33,899 nucleotides of DNA, from positions 1 to 33,899 of IMG/VR virus record IMGVR_UViG_3300036893_000017. One strand, given 5' to 3'. The position numbers were made by a program, and so were the translations under genes. This document shows positions 12,296 to 21,700 of the stretch, piece after piece (the first letter of the stretch is position 1; every line of letters starts with the position of its first letter). Below the pieces are notes generated by a model that saw nothing but the letters and a program-made list of their open reading frames with translations, was not told the DNA's origin and searched no databases. The DNA is from a virus.

Positions 12296-14023
12296 ATGGA
12301 CTACGGGGGATTCATCGGCGGGGCTTACACCTTGCAGAGCATTGCAGCGGAGTGCCAGCGATGCGTGAATCTCTATCTTCAGCAGGACGAGTCTGGGGTA
12401 GGAAAAAATACTGCCATCCTGCTCAGTACACCGGGCTTGACTCGAAGAGTGGACGTGACTGGCACCAACCCGAATAAGGGGGTGCGATGCGTCTATGTGA
12501 CTTCCAAAGGACGGCTCTTTACCGTCATCGGCTCCAATCTTTATGAGATTAGTTCCACGTGGAACATTCTGGGGACATATGCCCTGCCCGGAGAGACGGG
12601 GACAGGTTTAGTCAGCATGACCGACAACGGGTCGGACATGCTGATCCTGACCGGGCCGAATGGCTATTGGTTTCATTTCAGTAACGATGGGGCGATTGCG
12701 ACCATTGCGATCAATGCGCCGGGCCTGGCATGGCAGGTCGGAGACCAGTTCACAATCACCGGAGGGGGTGCCATTGGCACTATCACTTCGATAGGCGCTG
12801 GCGGAGCTGCCACGGGAGTCTCGCTTACAATTCCCTCCACAGGCTATGCCAATACTCTTGGCGTGCCCACCACGGCGTCCCTCCCTTCCGTGGGGACGGG
12901 TATGACCCTGAATGTCACCGTCATCCCAGGGGACATGCTGATGCAGATAACGGATGCTGTGTTTCAAGGGGGGACGCAATGCGGATTCCTCGACGGCTAC
13001 ATTCTCTTCAATCAGCCGGGCACACAGCAGTTCTGGATCACGAACCTTTATTCGACGGTCATCAATCCACTAGGTTTTGCCAGCGCGGAAGGCCAGCCGG
13101 ACATTCTGCTCGGATTATTGGTGGATCACCGGGAAATCTGGCTTTTCTCTTCGACGCACACGGAGGTGTGGTATGACGCTGGCGGCGCAAACTTCCCCTT
13201 CGCCTACATTCAGGGAGCCTATATCTCGCACGGCATTGTCAGTCCTTGGACGGCTGTGCGTCTGGATAACACCGTCTTTTGGCTGGGTGCTGACGAGTTC
13301 GGAAATGGCATCGTATGGCGCGCAAACGGCTATGCGCCCCTTCGGGTTTCCACCTTTGCGATGGAGCAGGCTTGGCAGCGATACCCCACGATAACTGACG
13401 CCTATGGGTGGACGTATCAGCAGGACGGTCATAGCTTCTATGTGCTCAACTTCCCCTCCGGAGATGCGACATGGGTCTATGACGCAGCCACGGGGAAATG
13501 GCATGAGCGGGCTTATCTCGGAACTCTTGCGCTGAACGATGGGCAGCTCCATATCGGGCGTCCTAATACCCACGCCTTTGCTTTCGGCCAACATGTAGTG
13601 GGGGATTGGCAAACTGGATACCTCTACACAATGAGTCCAACCGTTTATGAAGACGATACCCGCGAGATCGTCAGACTCCGGGCTGCGCCCTACATCAGCG
13701 ATGAGAAAAAGCGTATCTTTTTCTATGAGTTTGAGCTGGATATGGAGGTCGGAGAAGGCAATCCGAATGCGATTGATCCTGCGACTCCACCAGCCGAGCC
13801 GGTGAATCCAGTCATCAATCTGCGATGGTCCGATGACGGTGGATATACTTGGTCGAGCTATCTGCCGGTGAATTTTGGCCCAGCCGGAGCCTATCTGGAT
13901 CGCGTGATCTGGCGACGGCTGGGGAACTCAAGGATGCGAGTATTTGAAGTTTCGACGGGGCAGAACAATACGAAGTTGACGCTCATCAATGCTTATCTTG
14001 AGCTGAGGGGGACAAATAGCTAA
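12296..14023 (+). CDS. Packaged-DNA stabilisation/tail hub protein (P22 gp10-like)
   Basis: 575 aa against about 472 in P22. In P22, gp10 binds below gp4 and forms the tail hub to which needle and tailspikes attach. The N-terminus F-I-G-G-A-Y-T-L-Q-S, C-Q-R-C-V-N-L-Y and T-P-G-L is typical. About residues 138-210 form a Gly/Thr/Ile-rich insertion (W-Q-V-G-D-Q-F-T-I-T-G-G-G and following) that looks like a fibre-type beta module and partly accounts for the extra length. The ATG lies directly after the previous stop with a weak ribosome site, so translation is probably coupled. Confidence 0.82.
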   Translation: MDYGGFIGGAYTLQSIAAECQRCVNLYLQQDESGVGKNTAILLSTPGLTRRVDVTGTNPNKGVRCVYVTSKGRLFTVIGSNLYEISSTWNILGTYALPGETGTGLVSMTDNGSDMLILTGPNGYWFHFSNDGAIATIAINAPGLAWQVGDQFTITGGGAIGTITSIGAGGAATGVSLTIPSTGYANTLGVPTTASLPSVGTGMTLNVTVIPGDMLMQITDAVFQGGTQCGFLDGYILFNQPGTQQFWITNLYSTVINPLGFASAEGQPDILLGLLVDHREIWLFSSTHTEVWYDAGGANFPFAYIQGAYISHGIVSPWTAVRLDNTVFWLGADEFGNGIVWRANGYAPLRVSTFAMEQAWQRYPTITDAYGWTYQQDGHSFYVLNFPSGDATWVYDAATGKWHERAYLGTLALNDGQLHIGRPNTHAFAFGQHVVGDWQTGYLYTMSPTVYEDDTREIVRLRAAPYISDEKKRIFFYEFELDMEVGEGNPNAIDPATPPAEPVNPVINLRWSDDGGYTWSSYLPVNFGPAGAYLDRVIWRRLGNSRMRVFEVSTGQNNTKLTLINAYLELRGTNS

Positions 14024-14520
14024 TGTCTACGCCTATTCCTCAACCGCCGCCAGTCCCTACTCAATCGAAGATGCTCGACGAAAACGGTCTGGCAAGTCGC
14101 CCTTGGATTTATTGGTTTACGCAGATAAAAAACATCATCGTCGATTCTCCCGCTTTCACCGGAGTCCCAACGGTTCCCACCGCACCGCCTCTGACTGACA
14201 ACATCCAAGTTGCATCTACAGCTTATGCGGATGCCGCTGTGTTGGTTGAAACAAACCGCGCTGAGACTGCCGAAGGGATTCTCGCGGCTTCGATTGCTGC
14301 GGAAACAGCGCGAGCTGAAACTGCTGAGGCTCTACTTGCACCCAAGGCATCTCCCATCTTTACCGGGATAGTGACAGAGCCAACGCCTGCCGTTCTCACG
14401 GCAGCGGTAACGGCCACATCGGCCATCGCGGGGGCCGCAAGCGCGCTCCCTTCAAATCCATTAGGGTATCTGGAGATGAGCATAAACTCGGTCACAGTGA
14501 AGGTGCCCTACTATGCGTAA
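14023..14520 (+). CDS. Putative tail needle/short tail-fibre protein
   Basis: 165 aa. A Pro-rich start (P-I-P-Q-P-P-P-V-P-T) is followed by a W-I-Y-W-F segment, a fibre motif (F-T-G-V-P-T-V-P-T-A-P, then A-S-T-A-Y-A-D-A-A-V), a helical Ala/Glu/Thr region of about 40 residues (E-T-N-R-A-E-T-A-E-G, E-T-A-R-A-E-T-A-E-A; likely trimeric coiled coil) and a second F-T-G-I motif. The same place in P22 holds the tail needle gp26, also a trimeric coiled coil. It starts by TAATG overlap. Confidence 0.55.
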   Translation: MSTPIPQPPPVPTQSKMLDENGLASRPWIYWFTQIKNIIVDSPAFTGVPTVPTAPPLTDNIQVASTAYADAAVLVETNRAETAEGILAASIAAETARAETAEALLAPKASPIFTGIVTEPTPAVLTAAVTATSAIAGAASALPSNPLGYLEMSINSVTVKVPYYA

Positions 14521-15049
14521 CTTCCATCAGCTTACGAGCGGGATCAACGTGACGCCGTTGCTGAACCAACTCTATCGCCATCCTGAGTTGTGGAACCAGC
14601 ACCGTATTCGCACCGAGCATGATCAAAGTCCCCATAGTCAATGCGACGATATTTTGGTGCGCTTTCAGAGTGGCAAGGGGGTCGAGGTCGTCGATGACCC
14701 TGAGTGTATCTGGTATCCGGCATGGGACGTTTTGACAGAGCTGCATTCCATCCTCTTCAATCTTTGCCGGACAGTTTGCGCGGAGCGGATTGGGCGGATT
14801 CTGATTTCGCGGTTAGCCCCAGGAAAGGTCATCACTCCCCATGAAGATGGCGGTGCGGTCGCTACTTACTACACTCGGTACCAACTGCCTCTCCAAAGCG
14901 AAGCAGGCTGTGTGTTCGATTGCGATAGCGAACGTGTCCAAATGGCATCGGGACAACTGTGGTGGTTCGACAACCGAAAGACCCACTCCGTCACCAATAA
15001 TTCGCCCACCGACCGGGTAGCCTGCGTAATTGATTTGAGGACGAGATGA
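14513..15049 (+). CDS. 2-oxoglutarate/Fe(II) dioxygenase-like, Asp/Asn beta-hydroxylase family
   Basis: A 178-aa enzyme-like protein with the complete metal triad H110-x-D112 (I-T-P-H-E-D-G-G) and distal H158 (K-T-H-S-V), plus R168 ten residues on, the usual 2-oxoglutarate-binding Arg. The strand after the first His (Y-T-R-Y-Q-L-P-L-Q) and G-Q-L-W-W-F-D-N before the last His match the aspartyl/asparaginyl hydroxylase family. The reaction would be hydroxylation of a protein side chain or another substrate with O2 and 2-oxoglutarate. Sitting among tail genes, it may act on a virion protein (inference). It overlaps the previous gene by 8 nt and the next by ATGA. Confidence 0.8.
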   Translation: MRNFHQLTSGINVTPLLNQLYRHPELWNQHRIRTEHDQSPHSQCDDILVRFQSGKGVEVVDDPECIWYPAWDVLTELHSILFNLCRTVCAERIGRILISRLAPGKVITPHEDGGAVATYYTRYQLPLQSEAGCVFDCDSERVQMASGQLWWFDNRKTHSVTNNSPTDRVACVIDLRTR

Positions 15050-15513
15050 CAACCTACGCGTTGGAATCACTTTCGACTGTGCGTCCTGAGTTGGAAGAAT
15101 TACTGCCTCATCATTGGAGAGAGATTGCACGAGACAAAGACAACCCGAAGTTCCAGTTAAAGCCCGATTGGGACAGCTATCTCGCGTTGGAAGCGGCAGG
15201 GCAGTTCTTTATGATGGGTTGCCGGGTGGATGGGAGACTGGCCGGATATTTTATTGGGTTCGTTCGCAGGCAGTTGCATTATGTTGACTCGCTCGCGCTG
15301 ATCGCGGACATTTACTTTATCCTGCCGGAATACCGGACTGGCCGCATTGGAGTCGAGTTATTCAAGGAAACCGAGAAGGCCGCAAAGGCGCGGGGAGTGG
15401 ATAAAATCTATCTCGGATGCAAGTCGGCTCCGGGTCTGGATCGGACAAAACTCTTTGAACGGCTTGGATATAAGAAGATCGAATACACGTTTGCTAAACT
15501 GATCGGGGAATAG
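15046..15513 (+). CDS. GNAT-family N-acetyltransferase
   Basis: 155 aa. The acetyl-CoA-binding motif A is visible as D-I-Y-F-I-L-P-E-Y-R97-T-G-R-I-G102-V-E-L-F-K, a variant of the R/Q-x-x-G-x-G/A loop, followed by the helix and by strand V-D-K-I-Y-L-G-C. The end L-F-E-R-L-G-Y-K-K-I-E is the usual GNAT C-terminus. GNAT genes are known next to tail and ejection genes in some short-tailed phages; the substrate is unknown, perhaps a tail or internal protein. It is coupled by ATGA to the dioxygenase, which suggests that the two act together. Confidence 0.82.
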   Translation: MTTYALESLSTVRPELEELLPHHWREIARDKDNPKFQLKPDWDSYLALEAAGQFFMMGCRVDGRLAGYFIGFVRRQLHYVDSLALIADIYFILPEYRTGRIGVELFKETEKAAKARGVDKIYLGCKSAPGLDRTKLFERLGYKKIEYTFAKLIGE

Positions 15514-15515
15514 CC

Positions 15516-16322
15516 ATGTGGATTGACCTCGAAGATCGCCTGCAAGAGAAACATGAGCGGCTAGGGCAAGACTGCTTCATCGCGGCTGCGGCTATCGGAG
15601 TAGGTGGTTTAGTTTCCGGCGTGGGGTCGGTAATTGCGGGGCATGAATCGTCCTCAGCCGCAAACAACGCTGCCGGGATACAGGCGCAGGAATATCAGCA
15701 GAACCAGACGAACCAGGCTCCCTTCATTGGGGCTGGTCAGAATGCGCTTCAGACCATCGCGCAGGATCAGACGAACCAAACCGGCTTTGCAACACCCTTC
15801 AATCCTCAGACTTATATCGACACTCCCGGCTACCAGTTTCAGCAGCAGCAAGGCGAGAATGCAATCAATTCCAGCGCAGCGGCGACGGGAGGGGTGCTCA
15901 ATGGCGGCACTCTCAAGGCTCTGGATCAATACACAACGGGACTGGCCAATTCGACCTACAATACGGCTTACAATCAGTATCTCCAGAACGCGAATCAGCA
16001 ATACAATCAACTCTTCGGCGTGGCACAGTTGGGCGAGCAGGGGGCCGGAACTTTGGGGCAGCAGGGGACGCAATCTGCGGCGAATCAGGGAAGTCTTATC
16101 AATGCCGCTGGCCAGGATACGGCGGCGGGAATTGTTGGAGCTGGAACCGCGATCAACTCTTCGATTGGGGCAGGCGTGAATAACAGCAATTCGCAAGCGA
16201 TTCTCGCTCAACTAGGATCGCAATCTGGCTATGGGCAAGTCTCGCCGGGAGGGGCCACGATCCCTTTCAACTCTAATCCGGGGCAGGTCTCCACGGCCCA
16301 GCAGATAGCGAGCCAATTCTGA
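15516..16322 (+). CDS. DNA transfer/ejection protein (internal virion protein)
   Basis: 268 aa. A hydrophobic Gly/Ala segment near residues 21-42 (I-A-A-A-A-I-G-V-G-G-L-V-S-G-V-G) is followed by a Gln/Asn-rich body with a recognisable pattern: I-G-A-G-Q-N-A-L-Q-T-I, then T-P-G-Y-Q-F-Q-Q-Q-Q-G, G-G-V-L-N-G-G-T-L-K-A-L and Y-N-T-A-Y-N-Q-Y. These are typical of phage DNA-transfer proteins that leave the head with the genome and form a channel through the envelope. It is first of three such genes, at the same place as P22 genes 7, 20 and 16. Confidence 0.78.
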   Translation: MWIDLEDRLQEKHERLGQDCFIAAAAIGVGGLVSGVGSVIAGHESSSAANNAAGIQAQEYQQNQTNQAPFIGAGQNALQTIAQDQTNQTGFATPFNPQTYIDTPGYQFQQQQGENAINSSAAATGGVLNGGTLKALDQYTTGLANSTYNTAYNQYLQNANQQYNQLFGVAQLGEQGAGTLGQQGTQSAANQGSLINAAGQDTAAGIVGAGTAINSSIGAGVNNSNSQAILAQLGSQSGYGQVSPGGATIPFNSNPGQVSTAQQIASQF

Positions 16323-17770
16323 TGCCTGATTTCAACATCCCGACACCGCAGATCACCTCGCCTCTCGCGCTGATGGCGCAGGTTGGAGGGATTCAACAGC
16401 AGCAGCAGAATCTCCAGCGAGGGGGAATCGCGCTTACTCAGGAACAGCAGGGCCAGCAGGACGATGCCGATGGGCGTGCAGCGATGGCGGCTGCGACGAA
16501 GATTGACCCCACCACGGGCCAATATACGGTTGACCGCCCCACACTTCTCTCCACTCTGGCAAAGTTGAATCCGACACGCGCTGCTCAGACTGCGACGGCA
16601 CTGACGCAGCAGGACACCGCAGCGCAGACGGCGCAGGCGAACCTCACAGATGCCCAGCAGAAGGCGCAACAGGCCCAGCTTGCTACGGCGAAAGCGCATG
16701 TGGACATGAAGGATCAGCTTCTCCAAGGTGCGACAGATGAGCCGAGCTATCAGAACGCGCGGAATCTGGCAATCCAGAATGGCATCAGTCCAAATGAGAT
16801 GCCGCCGACTTACAATCCTCAGTGGGTGGCGCAGGCCCATGCTCAGACTTTGACTCAACAGAATCAGATTGCGAATGCCCAGAAAGTAGCGGAGCAGGCC
16901 GAGAATGTCCGCAAGGATACTGCGACTGAAGCGCAGACGGCGGCGACACAGCAGAATACGCAGGCTTATCGACAGGCGGACCTGGGAGTTCGGCGTCAGC
17001 AGGTAGGGATTGCCGGAGGTGAACTGGCATTGAAGCAGCAGCAAACGGGGATGAGTCAGAATGGACAACCCTCTGACCTCGCAGCGGCGATTGCACAAGG
17101 CCATGTCGTGCCGGATCGTTTGGGCTATCTGCTATCGCGCAATCCGACATTGATTCAAGGCGTTATGGCTGCTGATCCAACCTTTGACAGCTCTAAGGCT
17201 GCGTCCTATGCGAATACCTATAAAGACTTCACCAGTGGGAAGACTTCGGTTGCGCTGAATGCTGGCGGAACGGCTTTGCAGCATCTTCAAGAATTGCAAG
17301 GAATGAACACCGCAGAGAGTCATATTCCGGGCACGGCTGATTACAACGCCTACCAGAACAAGGCGGATACTGTTTCGGCTGAACTCGCCCGATTTTATGG
17401 GACGGATACAGTTCCGGGAATCGCGGCGATCAAAAGCACACTGACCTCGCAACTTCCGGGGACACGAGATGCAGCCATTTCGACCCAAGCGAAGTCAATG
17501 GGGGACAAGTTGGACAGCTACCAGCAGACTTGGCAAAATGCTGCACCTTCAGCCGCTTATCAAGCTCCCATGCCGGGTATCAGTCCGAAAGCCATTGCAG
17601 CGCGGGCAGCTCTCGATCCGGACTATAAGCCGGTGGGAACGGCGTCCTCGACGCCTACACCTCAAACGCATCAGTTCTCCGTTTCCGCATGGCAACGCGC
17701 TAACCCGAACGGTAATGCGAATGCTGCCAAGGCAGCGGCGACAGCGCAGGGTTATCAGGTGGCTCCCTAA
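16322..17770 (+). CDS. Second ejection protein, Gln/Ala-rich
   Basis: 482 aa, starting in the TGATG overlap with the previous gene. The first 240 residues are a long Gln/Ala/Thr-rich helical region (many Q-Q and A-Q pairs) likely to be coiled coil; the second half is more ordered (R-N-P-T-L-I-Q-G-V-M-A-A-D-P-T, then Y-Q-N-K-A-D-T-V-S-A-E-L-A-R-F-Y). Size and place match the middle ejection protein (P22 gp20-like, 471 aa). No sequence motif proves the role. Confidence 0.65.
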   Translation: MPDFNIPTPQITSPLALMAQVGGIQQQQQNLQRGGIALTQEQQGQQDDADGRAAMAAATKIDPTTGQYTVDRPTLLSTLAKLNPTRAAQTATALTQQDTAAQTAQANLTDAQQKAQQAQLATAKAHVDMKDQLLQGATDEPSYQNARNLAIQNGISPNEMPPTYNPQWVAQAHAQTLTQQNQIANAQKVAEQAENVRKDTATEAQTAATQQNTQAYRQADLGVRRQQVGIAGGELALKQQQTGMSQNGQPSDLAAAIAQGHVVPDRLGYLLSRNPTLIQGVMAADPTFDSSKAASYANTYKDFTSGKTSVALNAGGTALQHLQELQGMNTAESHIPGTADYNAYQNKADTVSAELARFYGTDTVPGIAAIKSTLTSQLPGTRDAAISTQAKSMGDKLDSYQQTWQNAAPSAAYQAPMPGISPKAIAARAALDPDYKPVGTASSTPTPQTHQFSVSAWQRANPNGNANAAKAAATAQGYQVAP

Positions 17771-18762
17771 TGGCCGTGCAAGCGATTGACCTAAGTGCGG
17801 GGCTCGTTCCGACTCCCTCGCAGTCTGGAGCAATTGACATCTCGGCTGGATTGACGCCGAAAGCCGCACCTACAGCCGATACGCGCTCTCTTTGGCAGAA
17901 GGCCGAGGACAATTTCAACTCCAACGCGCAAGGAGCACAGCCGGGCGACAACGCGGTCGAAGGATTCGTGAAGAATGTCAGTGCTGGGGGAGCGGATGTA
18001 GTTCGCTCCATTGCTCATGCTGTCGCCCATCCTCTCGATACTATCGAAGCTTCTCAGACCGCAGCCTCTCAGGAGATGCGCAAGCCGATTTCCCAGGTCG
18101 CTGCGGATACCGGGAACCAGATCAAGACGATGGTCACAAATCCAGGGCGCACCATCGGCCAGTTCGGAGTGGGGGCGCTTATCGGAGAATCTGGCCTTGC
18201 GGCTCCAAAGGCCATCGCCGCAGTGCCTGACGCTGTGCAGAGCGCTGTAGACGCTATTCCCAGTCGAGCTAACGCAGCCTCGGTCTTCAATGATCTCAAT
18301 ACCAAGCTAGCAACCCAACCTGTTCCGCTGAGTGATACAGTTGCGCCCCTCCAGCGGGCAACCGAGATTGGTGTGCGGGGTGGGTCGTTGCCGAAACCGA
18401 TCTCCGATCTTTTGACGCGCTCTCAGTCCCCAGTGCCGATGACCTTCCCTGAAGCGCGAGACTATCAGATGAGCCTTACCGATCTCTCGCGAGAGCAGCA
18501 AGCATCGCTCACGCCTCGTATGAAGGCTCAGGTTGCTCAGGTCAATCAGGGGCTTTTCAACGATATTCATGCTGCGGCTGAATCAGCGCAGCCCGGACTT
18601 GGCTCGGATTTTGCGAATGCCATGAAAGAATATCGACAGGCTTCGCAGGTCAAGAATGCGATTGATGCTGCAAAAAAGATTGCGCTTCCTGTCGCGGCAA
18701 CCGCGATAGCTGGAGGAGGCGGCGCATTGGCTCTTCGCTATCTTTCGGAGATTGGCAAATGA
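17770..18762 (+). CDS. Third ejection protein with C-terminal membrane segment
   Basis: 330 aa, TAATG overlap. The N-terminus repeats D-L-S-A-G-L and D-I-S-A-G-L, a short tandem motif known from large internal virion proteins; the body is helical and the C-terminus has a hydrophobic Ala/Gly helix (A-L-P-V-A-A-T-A-I-A-G-G-G-G, about residues 302-325) able to enter the host membrane. It is much shorter than P22 gp16 (609 aa). It completes the three-gene ejection set and precedes the fibre genes. Confidence 0.6.
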   Translation: MAVQAIDLSAGLVPTPSQSGAIDISAGLTPKAAPTADTRSLWQKAEDNFNSNAQGAQPGDNAVEGFVKNVSAGGADVVRSIAHAVAHPLDTIEASQTAASQEMRKPISQVAADTGNQIKTMVTNPGRTIGQFGVGALIGESGLAAPKAIAAVPDAVQSAVDAIPSRANAASVFNDLNTKLATQPVPLSDTVAPLQRATEIGVRGGSLPKPISDLLTRSQSPVPMTFPEARDYQMSLTDLSREQQASLTPRMKAQVAQVNQGLFNDIHAAAESAQPGLGSDFANAMKEYRQASQVKNAIDAAKKIALPVAATAIAGGGGALALRYLSEIGK

Positions 18763-21700
18763 TGAAACGCATACTTTTGACCCTGATGCTCGTCCTCTCC
18801 TTCTCGGCGCTGGCGCAGCGTCCCGCGCTTGTCTCGCCGGTGATTCGATTCTCTGACTCGAATGGAAAACCATTGGCGGGGGGCTTCCTTTACAGCTATG
18901 CTGCCGGGACGACAACCCCGCTCCAAACCTATGTAGATTCGACGACTGGCGCGCTCAACACGAATCCCGTGGTGCTCGATTCAACGGGCAGCGCGACCGT
19001 CTTCCTTGGCGCGAACGTTTACAAGCTCGTCCTCCAGAACTCCTCTCATGTCCAGCAATGGAGTGCCGACAACATCGCGCAGGGCATGTTTCAGTCTTCC
19101 TATGTGCAAAGCGTTTTCGGACGCACTGGAGTAGTGACGGCGCAGACGGGTGACTATAGCTGCTCGATGATTACTGGGGCCATCTGTTCTATTCCGAATC
19201 TCTACAATCAGACGGTTCAAGTTTCAGGTACTTCGGCGACTCAAAGACCTATTCTGAATTTCCTCCCCGGCGTCATTGGGTCGATCTTCACGTTCAGCGC
19301 ATCGGGCGGCACGAGCTATTCCACCGCGCCTACCGTGACCTTCACGGGAGGGGGATGCACCTCTGAGCCTACGGGAGGGGTTTCTGTTTCAGGGGGTGCC
19401 GTCACCAATCCGGTCATTACATTTGCCGGGTCTGGATGCACCACCCCTCCAACTCCAGGCTTCTCAGGTGGTGGAGGGGTGGGAGCCACTGGTTCGACGA
19501 CTCTCACTCCGACCGGCATCACCTGTGTGGATGATCCCAGCCATACCTCGACGGACTGCACTTTTGCATTTGGAACTGGCAGCGGCGGCGGAGGGGGAAG
19601 CTGCACGCTTACCGATGAGACTGCGAGCCGCTCCATCGGGGGAATTTACCAGAACACCACGACCGGCATTATGTATGTCAGTGGGTTCGGACTTACCTCT
19701 GGATCATCGGTGGGTTCTCTCTATATCGCAGAGGGGCCTTCCTATCCCACGATAACAGTATTTGGGCAGACGGCCACTGCGACGATTGTTGGAGGGAATC
19801 CGGGCTTTTTTGCGACCATTTTGCCTGGATACTATTATCAGATGACGGCTAATGGCGCAGTCTATGGCATTGAGAAATGGATCGAGATTACGGGCTGCGG
19901 TGGTGGAAGCAGTAGCGGGGTCTCATCCTTCAACACACGGACAGGGGCAGTGACCCTATCCAATGCGGATGTTGCCAGCGTAGGCACCCTCCCGAATGGC
20001 ATCAATAACTGCCCACTCCAAAATTCATCGAATCTGTGTCTCACGATCAGCAGCTCCGACCAGTCAGCCACCATCAATTCAGACATCTCCACTATTGCGG
20101 GACTGACAATCCCGCAAGGGGCTATCGGGTTCCCAGACAATGCAGGCGCGGTGACTACCTATAACCTCAATGGATCGCTGCAAGACCCCTCCGGCGCGAA
20201 TGCTGTTATTGTGATGCCCAAACTGCCCAACTATACGGGGCAGCCTGCAAAGATCACTTTGCGCGGATATACCGACCCTCCGGGTATTCAGACCTCAACA
20301 CCAGCTGGCGCGGTTCTTGCGACCACCCTCAATACGGCTGGGGCGAACCTGATTGGAGGATACGATTCGGCAACTGGAGGCGGCTATCCAAACTTCACCA
20401 ACGTTGATCTGGACATCTCTAACCTGACCATTCTTGCACCCGCCAATCCGTGCGCGACAATGGTCAATGCTTTCAATGTTCTCACGGCTGAGATCACCCA
20501 TGTCAGCGTCTACACCACTACGGAAGCCCTTCCATCCTGCACTACCGGCACGGGGATTGTCTTTCCCGCGACCGACAACAATGTCCGACTTGTTGGGGAT
20601 GATATTGCGGTGGCTGGGTTCTATAACGGGGTGGTCTTTGGGGAGCATCAACATGCAGGCGCGATATATGAGGCCAACAATGTCAATGGATTTGTGTTCG
20701 ATTCCCAAAATGATTCCTCGAACACAGTGCAGGCAGACTATCTGTGGTGTCAGGGATGCACAAATTTCATAGTAGGAGAAGGCAGTTGGCCCACTTGGAT
20801 TAGAGTGACGGTTGGAGATTCGGAAGGCACGACTGGCTATGACTGCTACGACCCCGGCAATGTCCTCTACGGGGACGCATACATTCATCACTCGTATGGA
20901 GGTGTGACTGTTCCAACTCGGAGCGGGTGCGCCAACCTTCGCCTTTGGTCGATTGATACCGGGATTTGCTATGGCGCAACCTGCCCCGCAACTGGCACCG
21001 TCACTCACACCGCTGGCGCACTGACGTTGAACCAACTCATGCTCGGCAATGGAGCAGCGGACTCAAAGGTCGATCCTGACGCGGGAACAGATGGAGCCGG
21101 GAACGGGAGTATGGTGAGCTTGACTACGACTGGCCCATGCCCTCTGGGTGGCAGTGGGGGATGCGAAGGATATGCGCAAGCTACCTTCCCGTCGGCAGGA
21201 ACCTCCGGCAATAACTGGCTCGCGGGCGATGCATCAGGCCTTGGGCAGGCTATTGGGACGGGCACATTCAGCCATTTCTGCACAGCGGCGAATTACTCCT
21301 CGGTCTGCCCCCCTGGTTCCACCGTAACGCTTCAGGTCAACAGCGTAAACAACACCAGTCAGACGACGCTGAACGACGAGACCTCGACAACAAATATCAC
21401 GGGCCTCACTATCACCCCATCGAATCCCTCCGGTGGAATCGTCAAGCAAGAGATCACGGGGACTGTAAATCTCGGCAACATGTCGCAGCTCTTCGTGGAT
21501 AATCCGCAGACCTCGACCTACAACGCGGTCACGGGCGACATGCTCGGTTGCAAGACCATCACCGTGTCATCGGGTACGTTCACCATCAACCTGCTTTCGA
21601 CCGTGCCTCTCTCCGGTCAGTGCCTCCAGGTCATCAACTACGGCGCTGGCACGATCACGGTGAGTCCGAACGGCCATAACCTGAACGGTTCTTCGTCGAG

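Noticed and set aside
15654-17104. Minus-strand open frames of 185 and 291 codons
   Set aside because: Opposite the Gln/Ala-rich ejection genes; low-complexity coding keeps the other strand open and gives Leu/Arg-rich nonsense.
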